Shown here in pieces: positions 23,652-36,088 of a stretch of 64,000 nucleotides of DNA (the stretch's first letter is position 1; each line of letters starts with the position of its first letter). The DNA lies in contig NC_046681.1 of NCBI RefSeq assembly GCF_009870125.1, forward strand, positions 19,481,001 to 19,545,000, in the 5' to 3' direction. The translations under genes and the position numbers were made by a program. Below the pieces are notes generated by a model. It ran no database searches. It had not been told where the DNA came from and was given only the letters and a program-made list of their open reading frames with translations. This DNA comes from Drosophila pseudoobscura. Its lineage: Eukaryota; Arthropoda; Insecta; Diptera; Drosophilidae.

Positions 23652-25560
23652 CTACAGCGCCGGTGCCTCGGGCAGCAGCGAGGTGAAGAACGTAATGACA
23701 AAGGTGCGCACAGCGGAAATCACAGAGTTATTGGCATTTGGTGGTTCCACTGCAGCAGCTTCGGCTGAAACGGCAGCCGCCTGTTCGGGTCCAGCAGCAC
23801 TGGCTGGAACTGGCGCTGCAGGAGCAGCGGCGGCAGGAGCAGCAGCTGGATCAGCAGGAGCATCAGCCGCTGCACCGAGTGGAGCATCGGGTGCATCCTG
23901 ACCGGCGGCCACTGGCTCGACTGCAGCCTGTGGATCGTTGTTCTCACGCTCCACGGCATCCATCATGCGTTGGATCTGTTGCACTGCGGCGAAGGCAGCA
24001 ACAGGATGGCCAGCATTATTGTTGCGATTTATGTTGTTATTGTTTCGCTCACGACGACGTCGCAGAACACCAATATGATATCTAACAGGGAGGTGGAAGA
24101 CTTTAGCCTAAATTCAAAAGCATTGTAGAGAGCCACTCACAGATAAATCACCCCGGCAATGAACATCACCAGGAGGCAACGCAGCGGCGACGAATTGAAG
24201 TACAAGACAGTCACGAAAATGGCCAGGCGCGTGAAGCTAAAGAAACTGTCGAGCCAGTCCCGGTTCTCGGGTTCCTCCTGGATGAGGGGGAAGTTTGGTC
24301 TGTTAGCTGCTGGCTGCGCCGCCTCCGCTGGCTGGGCGACAGGCGCCGGATTCTGTTGGGCCGCAGCTGCAGATGCGGCGGCATGCGCAGCCATCTGCTG
24401 CTGGGCCTGCAATTCCCATTGCGGCATCATATTCGGCAGAAGGGGAACTCTGTTCCCAGGCGGTGACTCCGCGCTGTGGAGGATTTACGTTGATTAAAAA
24501 TGCCACAGAGATGCCACATAAAATGCTGGAACTCACCCCCGCATCAGATCCTGCAAGTATGCGTCATAGACCTGACTCATCCAGGCGTTGTAGAGAAGTA
24601 CCCGCTGCTGGTAGGCCACATGCGGATCGGGATGGGTGGCCGCCTGTTGCTGCTGTAGCCAGAGGGGATACCATGTTCTAAATGCGAGATTATTAACATC
24701 CCCGTGCAGGAAACTGTCGACACCGGCCTGCTGTTGGGGCAGTTGCAGCGGCGGCTGCTGCTGCTGCTGATTTGTGGCATGACGCTGACGAATCTCGTTG
24801 GTGCTGGCGTTGAGGTTGCCCTCCTGGCGTGGGGCTGCGTTCTTCGGCACTGCAGTGGGCATTGCCGGGGTCTTGGAAAAGTGCTTATTGGCACAGACCA
24901 GGTGAAAGATGTGATGCTGCTGGTAGACGTCCTTGTAGCTGCGTATGACCTCCGACAACTTCTGGGCATCATCCAACAGTTTGCCAGAGTAAATGAGCTT
25001 TTGATCGTTGATGTCCTGCAAGCAGAGAAATACACACTCTTGAGTCTCCTACGGTTTTAAATTTGCACGCTGCTCCATGACGCAAGAAACATGACGAATG
25101 CTATAAATTACAGCTTGATGCAAGGCCTCTCTGCCTGCCGCTGGATGTACTGACGTGTACTTGGTACTAAACTAAGACGCAAATTGCACAGAATCGACTT
25201 GAATGGAACGCTAACCGAAAACATAACACGATAAGATAGCGGGGCCAATCCACACGCCACAGCTGACGTAAACTACGATAACAATGACACACCAGCGAGT
25301 GAAATTAATGAGGGGACGCTTACCGGTTTGCCAGGATACACCAGGGACAGTTGCTTCTTCAGGCGCTGTACCGTCCAGGAGAGATCACTGTCGACGTTCA
25401 TGTCGTCATACTGTTGATTTGACGACTTAATTAGGAGCCTCACACTGGTGCTGCTGGCCGCTGCGGCGGCGGCAACAGCAACGCCAGCGTTTGTTTTGTC
25501 ACGGGCAGCATCACAGCCAGCTGCTGTGGCCGCTGCGGGCGATGCGGCAGTATCGTCCAT
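23652..25560 (-). CDS. Herp: HERPUD-type ubiquitin-like ER membrane protein
   Basis: Four minus-strand exons: 25324-25560, 24537-25015, 24141-24473 and 23652-24081, in phase, giving 492 residues. The first exon starts MDDTAASPAAATAAG, Ala-rich, and leads into the ubiquitin-like domain (about 38-125; SVRLLIKSSNQQYDD ... DINDQKLIYSGKLLDDAQKL) split by intron 1. The middle is Gln/Pro-rich. A hydrophobic hairpin lies at about 318-350 (FFSFTRLAIFVTVLYF ... LLVMFIAGVIYL), followed by RRRRERNNNN and a long Ala/Pro-rich tail. HERPUD proteins are ER-stress-induced components of ER-associated degradation that link the HRD1 ligase to the proteasome. The gene is divergent from r2d2, 1.17 kb apart. Confidence 0.93.
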
Positions 25561-26729
25561 AATTGTGTGACCCCCAACGCTAGCTCCGAACGCACTTTCT
25601 ACTGCTAGTGATCTTGTGATTCCGTTTCAGCTTCGCACTCGCTGCTGCCCCAATGTTGTTCACTTCTTCCTATTCTCGGGCTCGCGCACGATTGATGTTT
25701 GTATGTTTAGACAAACTTTTACATTTGATTTGGCTCTTTTCCCCTTTGTTTTGCTACCGAAAATAGTTTGGAATGCTGTACTTTCTGATGGAAAACGATA
25801 TGTTTCCGTTTCGTTTCGTGTGTTGTGCTGCTTTCAGCAGAGAAATTATTGATTATGAAACGAAGTTATAAACGTCCGTCCGTGGCCTGAGTCGGAATTT
25901 TCGCCTTCGTTGCTGATTCTGATCTGAAACTGGAGATGACTTGTTCCTCACTCGCCTGCTACTTGTCGCAAGTATTTTAAAAGTCACAGTTTACGCTGCT
26001 AAAAAATATCAAATACTGCAGGCTAGAATACATAATTTCACAACTACTGATTTTATATCTACTGGTTAATCAAATTATTATTATTTTAGAGTATATTTTT
26101 TTCTTAGTAGCACTTTTATAAAAATAATATATATATCTCTTGTGACTTGGGGCTGTCTCTCCTGCTCATCTCTGGCAGCAACACTTGTTAATACAATACA
26201 TTCAGCAACAGGGTTGCCTTGACTCTTGGGAGCTGCCAACCTGCTGGTAGCATACGCTGACGTGTATGCATATTAAATTGTACGCTACCTATTTCATTGC
26301 CGCAGTGGCTATTAACATAACTTTCGAAGGCTAAAAACATTTGAATTCCGTGTTTCTATACAGTATTAGCGAATTATTTTCAAAACATTGCTGTGACTTG
26401 ATATTTTTCCGCTAATATCGCTCATCTCTAAGCTCGAAAATCAACGATTAATCCATCTTCGACCAGCAAAATATGAATGAAATATGAAGGGACAGATATC
26501 GTGAATACGTATGTTGATTGTAGATAAAAAGGAAGGCTAGGATAATTCTATAGGAATATTTTACATTCAGTGTTTTTTCCCGCGGTTTAACTCAGGCTGT
26601 TAACCATTTTAAATTGAGGGGGCTGAGTGGGCTAAGCTCGTATATTTCTGGTCACACTGCAACACAACACTACAGTCACACTAATAAATTGCAATAGAAT
26701 AAAATAAAATTTGAAGTTTTGAAACGCAG
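25561..26729. other. Divergent promoter region between Herp and r2d2
   Basis: AT-rich. It contains the Herp upstream region, one TGACGTGT (26268-26275), which resembles an Xbp1/UPRE core, and the r2d2 Motif 6/Motif 1 promoter at its right edge. Confidence 0.5.
26640..26658 (+). promoter_or_regulatory. r2d2 promoter: Motif 6-like plus Motif 1
   Basis: GTATATTTC at 26640 is followed by TGGTCACACT at 26649-26658, a Motif 1 match. A second partial copy (AGTCACACTA) is 15 bp further. The start codon is at 26730. Confidence 0.7.
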
Positions 26730-27761
26730 ATGGATAAAAAGTCAGCCGTTTCGAATTTGCAGGAATTTTGCGCCAAGAGCAAGATACCGGTGCCGAAATA
26801 CGACTATATCGATGGGGAAGATGGAGGATACATTTGCAAAATCGTTCTTATGGATATAGAATCCTATGGCAATGGTAATTACATGCTGAAGTTCTTCTCG
26901 ACATATGTACATATGTATGTACTTTCAACTCATTAGTTCCATCCATTTCCCCGTTTAAAAGGCCGCTCAAAGCGTGACTCCAAACACCTGGCGGCCTCAA
27001 ATATCATGAAGAAATTGCGCACACTGCCGGGCCTCAGTGAGCATCTGTCGGACGATATCGGTGACAATAGTTCGGATTTGTACGATGAGCTAAAGAACCT
27101 TAATCGGGATATGCTCAAGGAGCTACGCGACTACTGCGTTCGCCATGAAATGCCGCTGCCCCTTATAGAGATTGTGCAGCAGTGCGGCACACCAGACGCT
27201 CCCGAATTCCTGGCCTGCTGCTCGGTGGCCTCCATCAAGCGTTACGGCAAGTCGGACAAGAAGAAGGATGCCCGCCAGCGGGCCGCCATCGAAATGCTGT
27301 CGGTCATCTCAACCGATATGGGCAAGGTAACCGGAATGGAAGTTGTCAGCACCAAGCCCGCGGATCAGGGGACAATTCCTATAGTCGATGCCAACAACGA
27401 CATAGAGACCGAACGTCGTCTTATGTTCTCCACCTACCGGGACCTCACCGACTCGGGCCGAACGGAATTCTATGGGCGCAAAGTGTGCGATGCCCACAAC
27501 TATTATAAGGACTTCTTTCCGCACCTGAAGAAGGCCGCTTTTGAGGTCATCAATTCCACAGAGTACGAAAACGAAAAGGATCAGCTTATGGACATTCTGA
27601 AAGCCCTGAATATCACACCTGAATTCTCAACAGTTCCAGCAAAATCCATGAAGAAAATGGTCAAAATTGAGCTAAACGTTGATTTTGATCGCGTTTTTAT
27701 TGATTATGAGAACGATATCTATGGCTACATGATTGGCTACTTCAAGGATATGCTTGAATAG
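26730..27761 (+). CDS. r2d2: R2D2, double-stranded-RNA-binding partner of Dicer-2
   Basis: Two exons, 26730-26874 and 26962-27761, with an 87-bp intron, giving 314 residues. dsRBD1 (about 3-70) opens SAVSNLQEFCAKSKIPVPKY and ends SKRDSKHLAASNIMKKL. dsRBD2 (about 96-165) runs from NRDMLKELRDYCVRHEMPLP to GKSDKKKDARQRAAIEML, with both KKDARQRAA-type Lys contacts intact. The C-terminal third, which contacts Dicer-2 in D. melanogaster, is much less conserved (QTIP-like spacer, then DAHNYYKDFFPHLKKAAFE). Function from family knowledge: with Dicer-2 it senses siRNA duplex asymmetry and loads Argonaute2. RNAi genes evolve fast, which fits the divergence I notice. AATAAA is at 28013. Confidence 0.95.
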
Positions 27762-28343
27762 AAACATATCTATAATTTGTAATTTTCCGGAACTGGCATT
27801 TTTCTACCACAAATTCTATAATGAGGGTCGCAGAACGGATTGAATCCCAGACTACCCAGGAATTTTTTGTTGAAAATTAAAAGCTTCATTTATCATTCAA
27901 AACTTCAGCCACCCCTGTAATACTAGTGAGAATCTAGACGTTCCCAAAGTATAAGTATATTATATTATTAACATTTTTATTTTTGCTATATATATAGTGG
28001 TCCTTACAACTAAATAAACTTGTATCCTATTTACACTCTAAACGAGTCTGAATAATGCACATAAATTTCGTTCGTTAATACAATCTAAAAGGATTTGGGT
28101 TCGTGTGTGATAAAACATCAAGAAGTTTAAATTGATTTTAATGATTCGTTAACTTTGTACAAGAATTGCAAAGGCAATATATGATTTAAAGCGGGGGAAA
28201 CTCTTTCTATTTGGAGAGGGGATTCGGATTCCGACATAATCTATAGATTCCCAAAAGTTTAATTTCTCACTATTTAACAAAGGATTATGTTGTATGTTTG
28301 TAAAACTAAAGGCAACAAGGAAGGACAGGGAATCTTCTCCTGC
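27762..28343. other. Overlapping or abutting 3' UTRs of r2d2 and cdc14
   Basis: r2d2 (plus) and cdc14 (minus) converge. AATAAA at 28013 (plus) lies downstream of TTTATT at about 27976 (a minus-strand AATAAA), so the two transcripts may overlap tail to tail. Confidence 0.4.
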
Positions 28344-31300
28344 TCAGTAGCTGATCTTCTTGCGCAGCTTCAGCGACTGTTGCTGCTCCTGCTGTTGGCG
28401 CTCTCGCTCCCGATCGCTGGACAGGCGGCTACCAACACGTGGTGCCACATGGTGCTGCTGCCACTGCTGCGTGGATGACGGTGTCGGTGCCGTTGGCGTG
28501 GGTATGCCCGAGTTGGAGGCCGATGCCGATGCCGAGGAACCCGATTCACCAAACACCCGACGCGACAACTTGAAGCTGCCTCCAGTGCTGGGTGTTGTGG
28601 GTGTGCCACTGTTGCTGCTGTATTTGCTGCTGCCTCCACTATGGTTGTTGTTGTTCGGATTGTGGTTGGCAGGAGTGGGTGCGGAGGTTGCTGCTGCTAC
28701 GGCGGCCGCTGCTACGATGCTCGTCTTACGCAGTAGTTTCGTGTTGTATTCGTCGCACTTGTCCTTGTCCAGGCGCGTGGAGCTCAGAGATCGCTTGTTC
28801 CGCCTCGCTCCCACGTGCTCGATGATTGCCTCCAGTTCGGCACTGCCGCGCCCACTAAGACGGCCTGTGTCTGGAGAGGATGATGGGAGGTGGTGGTTGT
28901 GGTTGTGGTTGGGTGGAGGAGAAACAGAAGAATGGGCATTACTCAAATTGCAGTTGTTGTTGAGGTTGTTGTTCGTGTTGTTGGATAGCTTGGACTTGGC
29001 CCCAGCCCCAGTCCCACTCCCAGTGCCTTGTGTGGCCGCTGGCAATGGATTCGAGTTCAGATCGAGCGTAGCGGAGGAGGATCGTGTGGCTATATTATAG
29101 CAACCAGAGCCAGCAGTAGAAGTAGTACAAGTGGAAGCAGAGTTGGAAGAACTAGTTCCCAAAGCAATCAACGACGACATGGCGGTGGGTATTGCGGACA
29201 CATCGCGATAGTAGCGCGCCGTCGCCACCGTGCAGGGCTGTGCCTGAGCGGCCGCAGGCGCGGGCTCTCCGGCCGCTGGACGCTGATAGCGGATACCCGA
29301 GCGACCGCGCAGAGTCATGTGGTGGTGCGAGGTGCGGGCGGCACTACCTCGCGTGGGGGGAATGGTGGCCGAGCTGCCAGCGGCAGCACTACTCATCATC
29401 ACCACAGGGATCTTGCTCTCGTTGATGGTGGCATACGGTGGCGGCTTGACGCTGTTCGTTGTAGTGGATACCGGCTGCTCCTGCTGTTCCGCCTTGCGCA
29501 GGTGTTTCAATTCCATTCTGGGAGGAGAGCATATATGGAGCGTATGGCGTATGGCGGCACAAGAGATAAAGATACAGATAAAGAGATACAGAGTATGGAT
29601 ACCGGGGGTACGGATACAGATCAAAGGAGACAGAGGGGGATGCTACGGAAAACATAATGCCAAACCAACAGCAAAACAAGGCCAAAACATTCGATAAACA
29701 AAATAATAATCGCAAGCTTACATACAATTTTGATAAGTTTTTTGAAAGTTTATTTTTTGCGCAAATAAATTTTTGTTTTTTTTTTTTGCAAATTTTTGGG
29801 CATGCACTAAACGGAATGTTTAAAACAAACTGCAGAGAATGCCAAATACAAAATGTTTTTTTTTCTCTAAACTAAGTTAGTAGCTAAATTTAGTAATCGA
29901 TCAACGGTAATTGATCAGTGATCATTCGATAGTTCCTGGATTAGTCTGGCTGTACATACGCCGTTTTGTAACTAAGTTTTTAATCGATCTTCGATCAATA
30001 TCAATTATAATCGATTGATGATCGATTTCTCCTGGTTATCAATAGATAGTGTGGCTGTACATACGCCATGTTGTATCTTAATTTAGTAATCGATCATTTG
30101 GTGGTCAATAATTATCGATAGTTCCTGATAGGTTAGTGTTTGGTGCAAATTATATTACGGGGAGGGGTTGGAAAATTAATGGAAATACCTATAAGGATTC
30201 ACTCTATATACAACTCAAGCAATGGGGGCGGGAATGGGGGTGAGGCAACGAAATAGGGCAATAAAAAATGATTTAAGCAAGCCCGCGCGCCCGCACTGAA
30301 CAAATGGAATCCAACATAAATATTGAGGCTTCTATTGGCTACATTTCGAGAGGGAGGAAGCTTCGAGTTCGAGCTCTGGCGAGGTAGAGGGGTCACCACT
30401 TACCTCTTGCTGTAGATCGCCAGGCTGCGGGTGCGACTGCCGGGCAGGAGATTGTTAGTGGTGCCATCATTGTTGTTTTTGTTCTGATTATAATTCTGGT
30501 TATTCAGGGATGGGTTTAGAGTACTGCTGTGAGAGAGGGTACTATTGCTGGTGTTATTGTTCAGATTGTTGGCCAAAGCAACCGCCACCGCTGCCGCCGA
30601 CACTCCCGGCACTGTTCCTTGCAGCAGGGAGGGCGTGGTCTGCGTTGCACATCTCGCGGTTATCGTCGCGTGGGTTGTCGCCGTCACCCCATTGTTGTTG
30701 TTCCGGAAGGGCTGAGAACGGGCTCGCGTATGCCTCAGATTCGAGTCCAGCTCGCTAAAAAAGATAGATTGCAAATGCTAATCTGTACGAATATTTAAGA
30801 GATTTTCTGCGACTTACTTGTTGCTGTTAACATTTACGGAGCGCGAATGGTGCCGTCGCAGCGCCTTGATCTGATTCAGTTTGTCGCCCTGCGTCTGGGC
30901 CTGTTTCTTCTCCAGCGCCGTCTGCGTCATCCGCACAGTCGATGCGATGGTATGGCGGGCCGCATCGAATACATTGCCACTGGGCTTCCGCAGCTTCTTC
31001 TCAGTGCAGGTGGTGACGTCGGGCGTGGCATAAACAACACCCGGAGTTGTCATCAGTGGGGTGGCGCTGTGCACACTACGATGGGTGACCACCGGATTGA
31101 CCAGGCGCCTCAGGGAGTTGGCAATCACTGTGGGTTTGTTGGCCGCCGACGGGGACTTGCGGCGTCGCGTTGACATTGTGTAGGTGGCGGCCAGCGGTGG
31201 GGCTTCGGCCGGTGCGCTGGCCGTATCCGTGTCGTTGTCGCTGACATTGCAATTGGGATCTTCCGTGGTGCAGCGCTGGTACAGCGCTCGTTCGTTCCGC

Positions 31301-32758
31301 TCTAGGCGCCGCTGCTCGGAGATCTCTTCGTCCGTCTGGTCGGCACCCGAATCCAGGGCTGTGTCCTGGTCATTCAGATGCATTGTGTCCACACGTTGGG
31401 AAATCCCCTTGACTCGATTCATCAGCAGATCCACGGGGGGATTCGAGGCGGCGGAGGCTTCGGTCAGTTTGGTCTTCAGCTCCAGGCTGTAGATGCCATA
31501 CGTGTGCCGTAGCATGGGAACACCAGTGCGACGGCGCATACGTTCGCCCTCGGACCACAACCAGCTTTGTTTGCTGTAAAGAGAATGCAGGTGATTAGTG
31601 GGATTACTATACTCCTGGCTATATCTGTACATACTCCTCCATCCACTGCTGCTGATGGCCAATCACGGAACCCGGGCGGCACAGCCTTAGCCAGGCAATG
31701 GCCTCAAGTGCGGTAAAACCATAATGCTTCATCATATACGCTCCAATGAGGCTGCCCGTGCGACCTAGTCCCGCTTTGCAATGCACGGCTATGGCACCCT
31801 TTGTGGTCTCACAGATGGAGAGGAACTTCTTCATGATGGCATCGCTTGGTGTGCTTCCATCGATGAAGAACAGATCCTTGTGATCGAAGCCGGCATTCTC
31901 AAACGAGGAGGCATGGTAGACCTTCGCATTCAGTCGAATAACGGTGGTCACATGGTTCTCCCGAAAGTAGGAAAAGTATCGCTCCGGTGCATGGCACGGA
32001 TACCCATTGGGCAGGGTCTTGCTCTTCTGATGTGGCCCACAAAAGGCAATAAACTTCTGGGGGACAATCCAATTGAAGTCGCCGTTCTCCACGCGCTCAA
32101 AGTACTCGTACTCCTCGGCATCAAAGTCATCGAAATTGAAGAAGCCCGCCTGCAGGCCCTTGTGCACGGCATTTAGGCAATCCAGCAGGGAGATCTTGAA
32201 ACTGCTGGGACCATAGCTGGCATCGCAGAAGCGCGTATAGGCGGGTATTTCGCCAGACACCAGAGGCCTATAGGCCTCCAGAGGCGTCTTATTCAGGTAG
32301 ATAATCTGTAATCAAGGAAAATTCATATTACTTTGGCTCTTTTTAAGTGATCTTCATGCCATACTTACGGCATACGAACCGATCAGATATGCCGCATTGA
32401 GCCGCTTGGCCGGATTCATGGAGGTGTAGTGGACAATCTTTCTGTTGGCATGGCACTTGGCACTCAGCTTCGTGTTGAGCTTCATGCAGTATCGATACAG
32501 CATGCAGATATTGAGGGGACCAAAATCGCTGTAAAAGTTCTCGTAGATGAACTCCTCATCGATGCTGAAGTAGTGCGTGTTGACGGTATTCTTGGGCTTG
32601 ATGTTCTTCTTGAACGCCACAAAATACAAACGGTCTACAGGGGGAGATACAAGTATTAGGCGTCTGTAGAGACTCGAAGGAAGTTCGATTATTCACTTAC
32701 CTTTCATCATTTCGGATGCACAGACCAAGAGATCTGAGTTGTCATCGTCCAGCATCAT
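28344..32758 (-). CDS. cdc14: Dual-specificity phosphatase Cdc14
   Basis: Six minus-strand coding exons: 32701-32758, 32369-32634, 31635-32305, 30818-31573, 30404-30754 and 28344-29517. All are phase-consistent, giving 1091 residues. The N-terminal non-catalytic domain starts [20 protein letters not shown] and includes DRLYFVAF. The catalytic domain carries the PTP loop [10 protein letters not shown] with the nucleophile Cys at about residue 284, and the upstream [10 protein letters not shown] loop. The catalytic core ends near [16 protein letters not shown]. The remaining roughly 670 residues are low-complexity Ser/Asn/Thr/Gln/Ala, with runs such as [10 protein letters not shown], predicted disordered. 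Cdc14 removes phosphates from proline-directed CDK sites; in animals it acts in cell-cycle control, centrosomes and cilia. The large tail exons may be alternatively used. Noncoding 5' exons are not resolved. Confidence 0.94.
29518..30403 (-). other. Last coding intron of cdc14, with a cluster of ATCGAT motifs
   Basis: 886-bp intron between the last two coding exons. It holds a diverged internal duplication with the shared block TGGCTGTACATACGCC at about 29947 and 30051, and six ATCGAT palindromes between 29896 and 30119. Confidence 0.6.
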
Positions 32759-34654
32759 AGCGGATATAGGGCTCGGACTCGGACTCGGAATCGGACACGG
32801 CTACGGCTACGGCTACGTCTAAGGGGGCACGGAGACAACACCAACGACTGCTGCTTGGCGACTGCAACAATATAAAAGAATCTACATTTATTACAAAACT
32901 TTTGAATGGCTCTGCAGCAACAGTAAAGCAGTAAAACTCTCGCCAAAGTGTCTTAAATCACTTCTGGAAAGCCCACACACACGGGGTCTTTGGTTTGCCG
33001 CTTCCGCATGCGATTTTTCATTAACAAATTCGATTGTTTACTATTATTCGGGTACCCTATAGAAGTGAATGGATGCGACAGCTTGACAGGTGAAACCGAT
33101 CAATGATAATGATACACAAAAATACCTGTATTCCTCGCAGTCTATCAGTAGATGGGTGGTATCTCTTAGTCGTAACCCCTGGAATATAACATTTCTACTA
33201 TAAGCTTTTGTTCTTTCTTTCGTTTGTTAGCAACAAATGCGCCCACACACAGTCACGCAGACACACACAGGCCGCCTGCACAGTGCGACCTGAGAGAGAC
33301 CTGACTTTGCCTTAATTGGATGGAAATAAATGATGTTTTCCGCAAATGGTGTTCCACCTATATGTATGGCGCCTTCATATATGTATGTATGAGTGTGTCT
33401 ATGTATTGAGTGGAAACATGTGTTCTGTTTGTCGCTTTTACCAACTTTATGAGTGGTCTTGCCCCCCAACCATTACCCATTACCCTCCCCATCTAGGCAG
33501 AGTGCTCCCCCACCCGCAAGACACAATTCTTTTGCCTTATTTGCTCCACTTTTCCTTTCGTCGTAGTCATATATTGTATGTAGGTGATGGCTTCCATATC
33601 GATATATGTACATATGTACATATGCATATAGCCATCACTCCGCAGTCCCTCCCTCCGTCATTCAGTCATTCTATCAAGTCGTCAGTTTTGCTGGCATCCG
33701 CATAAACATAAATCCCATAAACAATTGATGGTAACAGCCTGTAGTCTCGAATGGGGAACACTCTTCCGCGAAGGATCCAAGAAAATAAACAGGGGAAAGT
33801 GGATGGAGTATCTTAGAAATATGATGATTGAAGGGGTACACCTTTTGGAGTTGGTTTATTTAACTGTTCCAAGGAAATTTCCATACATTTTCCCCTGTAT
33901 CCCATATATTTTCCGATCTCTTAAGTTCCCTTATCTAAAGTTTTCGCCTATCAATTTCCCCAAAGGGCGGATTAACCCTATTCTGTAGGTCTAAAGGCGT
34001 GCCTTCATCTACTAATCTGCATAAGAGAATGTATTTTATGGGTCTGCGGTCCCACCAGCAGAAGGTTTACGATGTTGACCCCATCATCGAAACTGTTACG
34101 CACACACACAGCCATACCCATACCCATGCCCATAGGAAAACACATGTAAATGTTCGATTTTATGCAAATTTGTAACCTTTTCCAAAGCTAAGCAGCAGTT
34201 GGCGTGCCTTTAGAAAATTTTGGACCTCAGCTGGGTTATACGATGCGCTCCAACGTCTGTCCACCCCTGCCCACCCCTCCATGCACTTCCTTTTCCTGAT
34301 TTTAAAGTTGAAAAGTCAAGACGCCGGAGGGCTTTTTATGGCACATTTGCATGTCGACTAAGCCCAGATCCAAAGATAGGTGGCAAGCCGGGCGCCAAAG
34401 GTGTAGGTACTACTTATATCGCATGACATTGGGGCGGGCCGTGCGAATAACGGAAGCAAAAATAGATGAAGATATTGAGATATAGGGCACTACCGCTACC
34501 GCCCATACCATAGTACATTTACGGTACTTGATGGGGCGCTCTCTAGGACAAAGGCTAACTGCACATTCTCATTCATATAGCAACGATCGATATGCAATGC
34601 TATCCGAAGCTTTCTTTCTCTCTGTTCTTGTTCTATGTTTAGCTCCCAGCTCCC

Positions 34655-34690
34655 AGCTCTCTCTCTCTCTCTCTCTCTTTCTCTCTTTTT
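34655..34690. repeat. CT microsatellite
   Basis: Run of CT dinucleotides; a related CT-rich run follows at about 34797-34820. Confidence 0.9.
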
Positions 34691-36033
34691 CTTCCTACTT
34701 CATTCACTGTTCAATCGAATATTTCGAATTTGGAACTCTTTCTATCCCCCTTTCGCTACTCCTTTTCGATGCGCTGAATCGAAGAACATTTCCAACTCTC
34801 TCTCTTTCTTTCTCTCTCTATCATTCTCGCTGGAACGAAGATCATTTCTAAATATAGCGACCCGCTAATTGACGACACTATCAGCAGGAGTATGCAATTT
34901 ACTCTCCGCCTCTCCATCTTTCTCTTCCATTCTGTGCTGTGGAGAACTCCAACGACAACTCCCACGTGACGACATCGAAATCATATCAGCCACAAACAAA
35001 CACACACACACTCTTAATCGGGCTTATCGCTGTTCTGTTTAAACATTGAAAAGACGAGTGGAAAAGCAAACATAAAAGAGTGAGTAGAATGCGATAGAAA
35101 GGCGACCCTGGACGGAGAGCACTCCTCCTACAGTTGGAAATGGGAGATGGGCTAGGCCAAGGTATATTCAACAGAAGGTAGTCTAATCCCGATCTCCGCT
35201 TGAATCTGGTTTGGGTGCCAACTGGAGACAGCTCCATTGGTCTGGGTGTGCCTTACCTTCAGATGGAATATGGCTTGGGCTAGGCACTGGCGACTATTCC
35301 GAAACAATGGCCATTTGAAAAGCGTCGAAACGAGTTTTAAATATAGCTGGGCCCAGTGTGTGACGTCACCTACAGCCCGACTACAGCCCAGGCACAAATA
35401 GCCAAGAATGACAATAGCAACGACAGAGAAAAGCGAGCAAAACTAAAAGCAACGTCAATGCATTGGCGATTGAATACGATGCTATACGTTTTCAAAGTTA
35501 GTTTTCAGTTGGGGAATATGGACGCGGTGCCGTGGCAGGCCAGCGATTTTTGCCGCGCGCACATACCACAACAAATCCACATTACAACGGCAACAGCATT
35601 CACCTGCAAGAGCCACCTCCCCCCCTAACGTCACCCGCCCACTAACCAGCTAGAGAGACCGATTAAGTCGAGTGATTCGACAAAGATATGCCCATTACCA
35701 AGTGTCCGATGGAGCCATATGGAATACTAGCATCTACAAGTGCCACTGGATCTTGTTTTTCTTAGTTTTAGAGGCGGAAACATACACTTTTTCTAGCTAT
35801 TATTTTCTTTAAATTGATTGATCTTATTGATCTCATCGAATCTGGCTATGGTAATCTACCTTTGCACATTATTCTGAGTACGGGGTATAAAAACAACACG
35901 GCCAATTGCCGCTCTTGCCTACCACTGCGCATGCTCCATCTCTCTGAAAAGCTGGTTTAGCCGCTCTCTCCGGCTCTCCGTGCTCCAAACGTCCTCTCAT
36001 TTACACTTGTGCTTCTGCGGCTTTTATATGGCG

Positions 36034-36088
36034 CTCTTTCTCTCTCTCTCTCTCTCGCTCTCTCAGTGGGCTGTGTGTGTGTGTGTGT
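36034..36088. repeat. CT then TG microsatellite
   Basis: Compound CT (36034-36065) and TG (36072-36088) dinucleotide runs. Confidence 0.9.

Noticed and set aside
28360..29100. 246-aa plus-strand ORF and other ORFs at 28.4-29.7 kb
   Set aside because: Antisense to the low-complexity last exon of cdc14, with no domain or start context.
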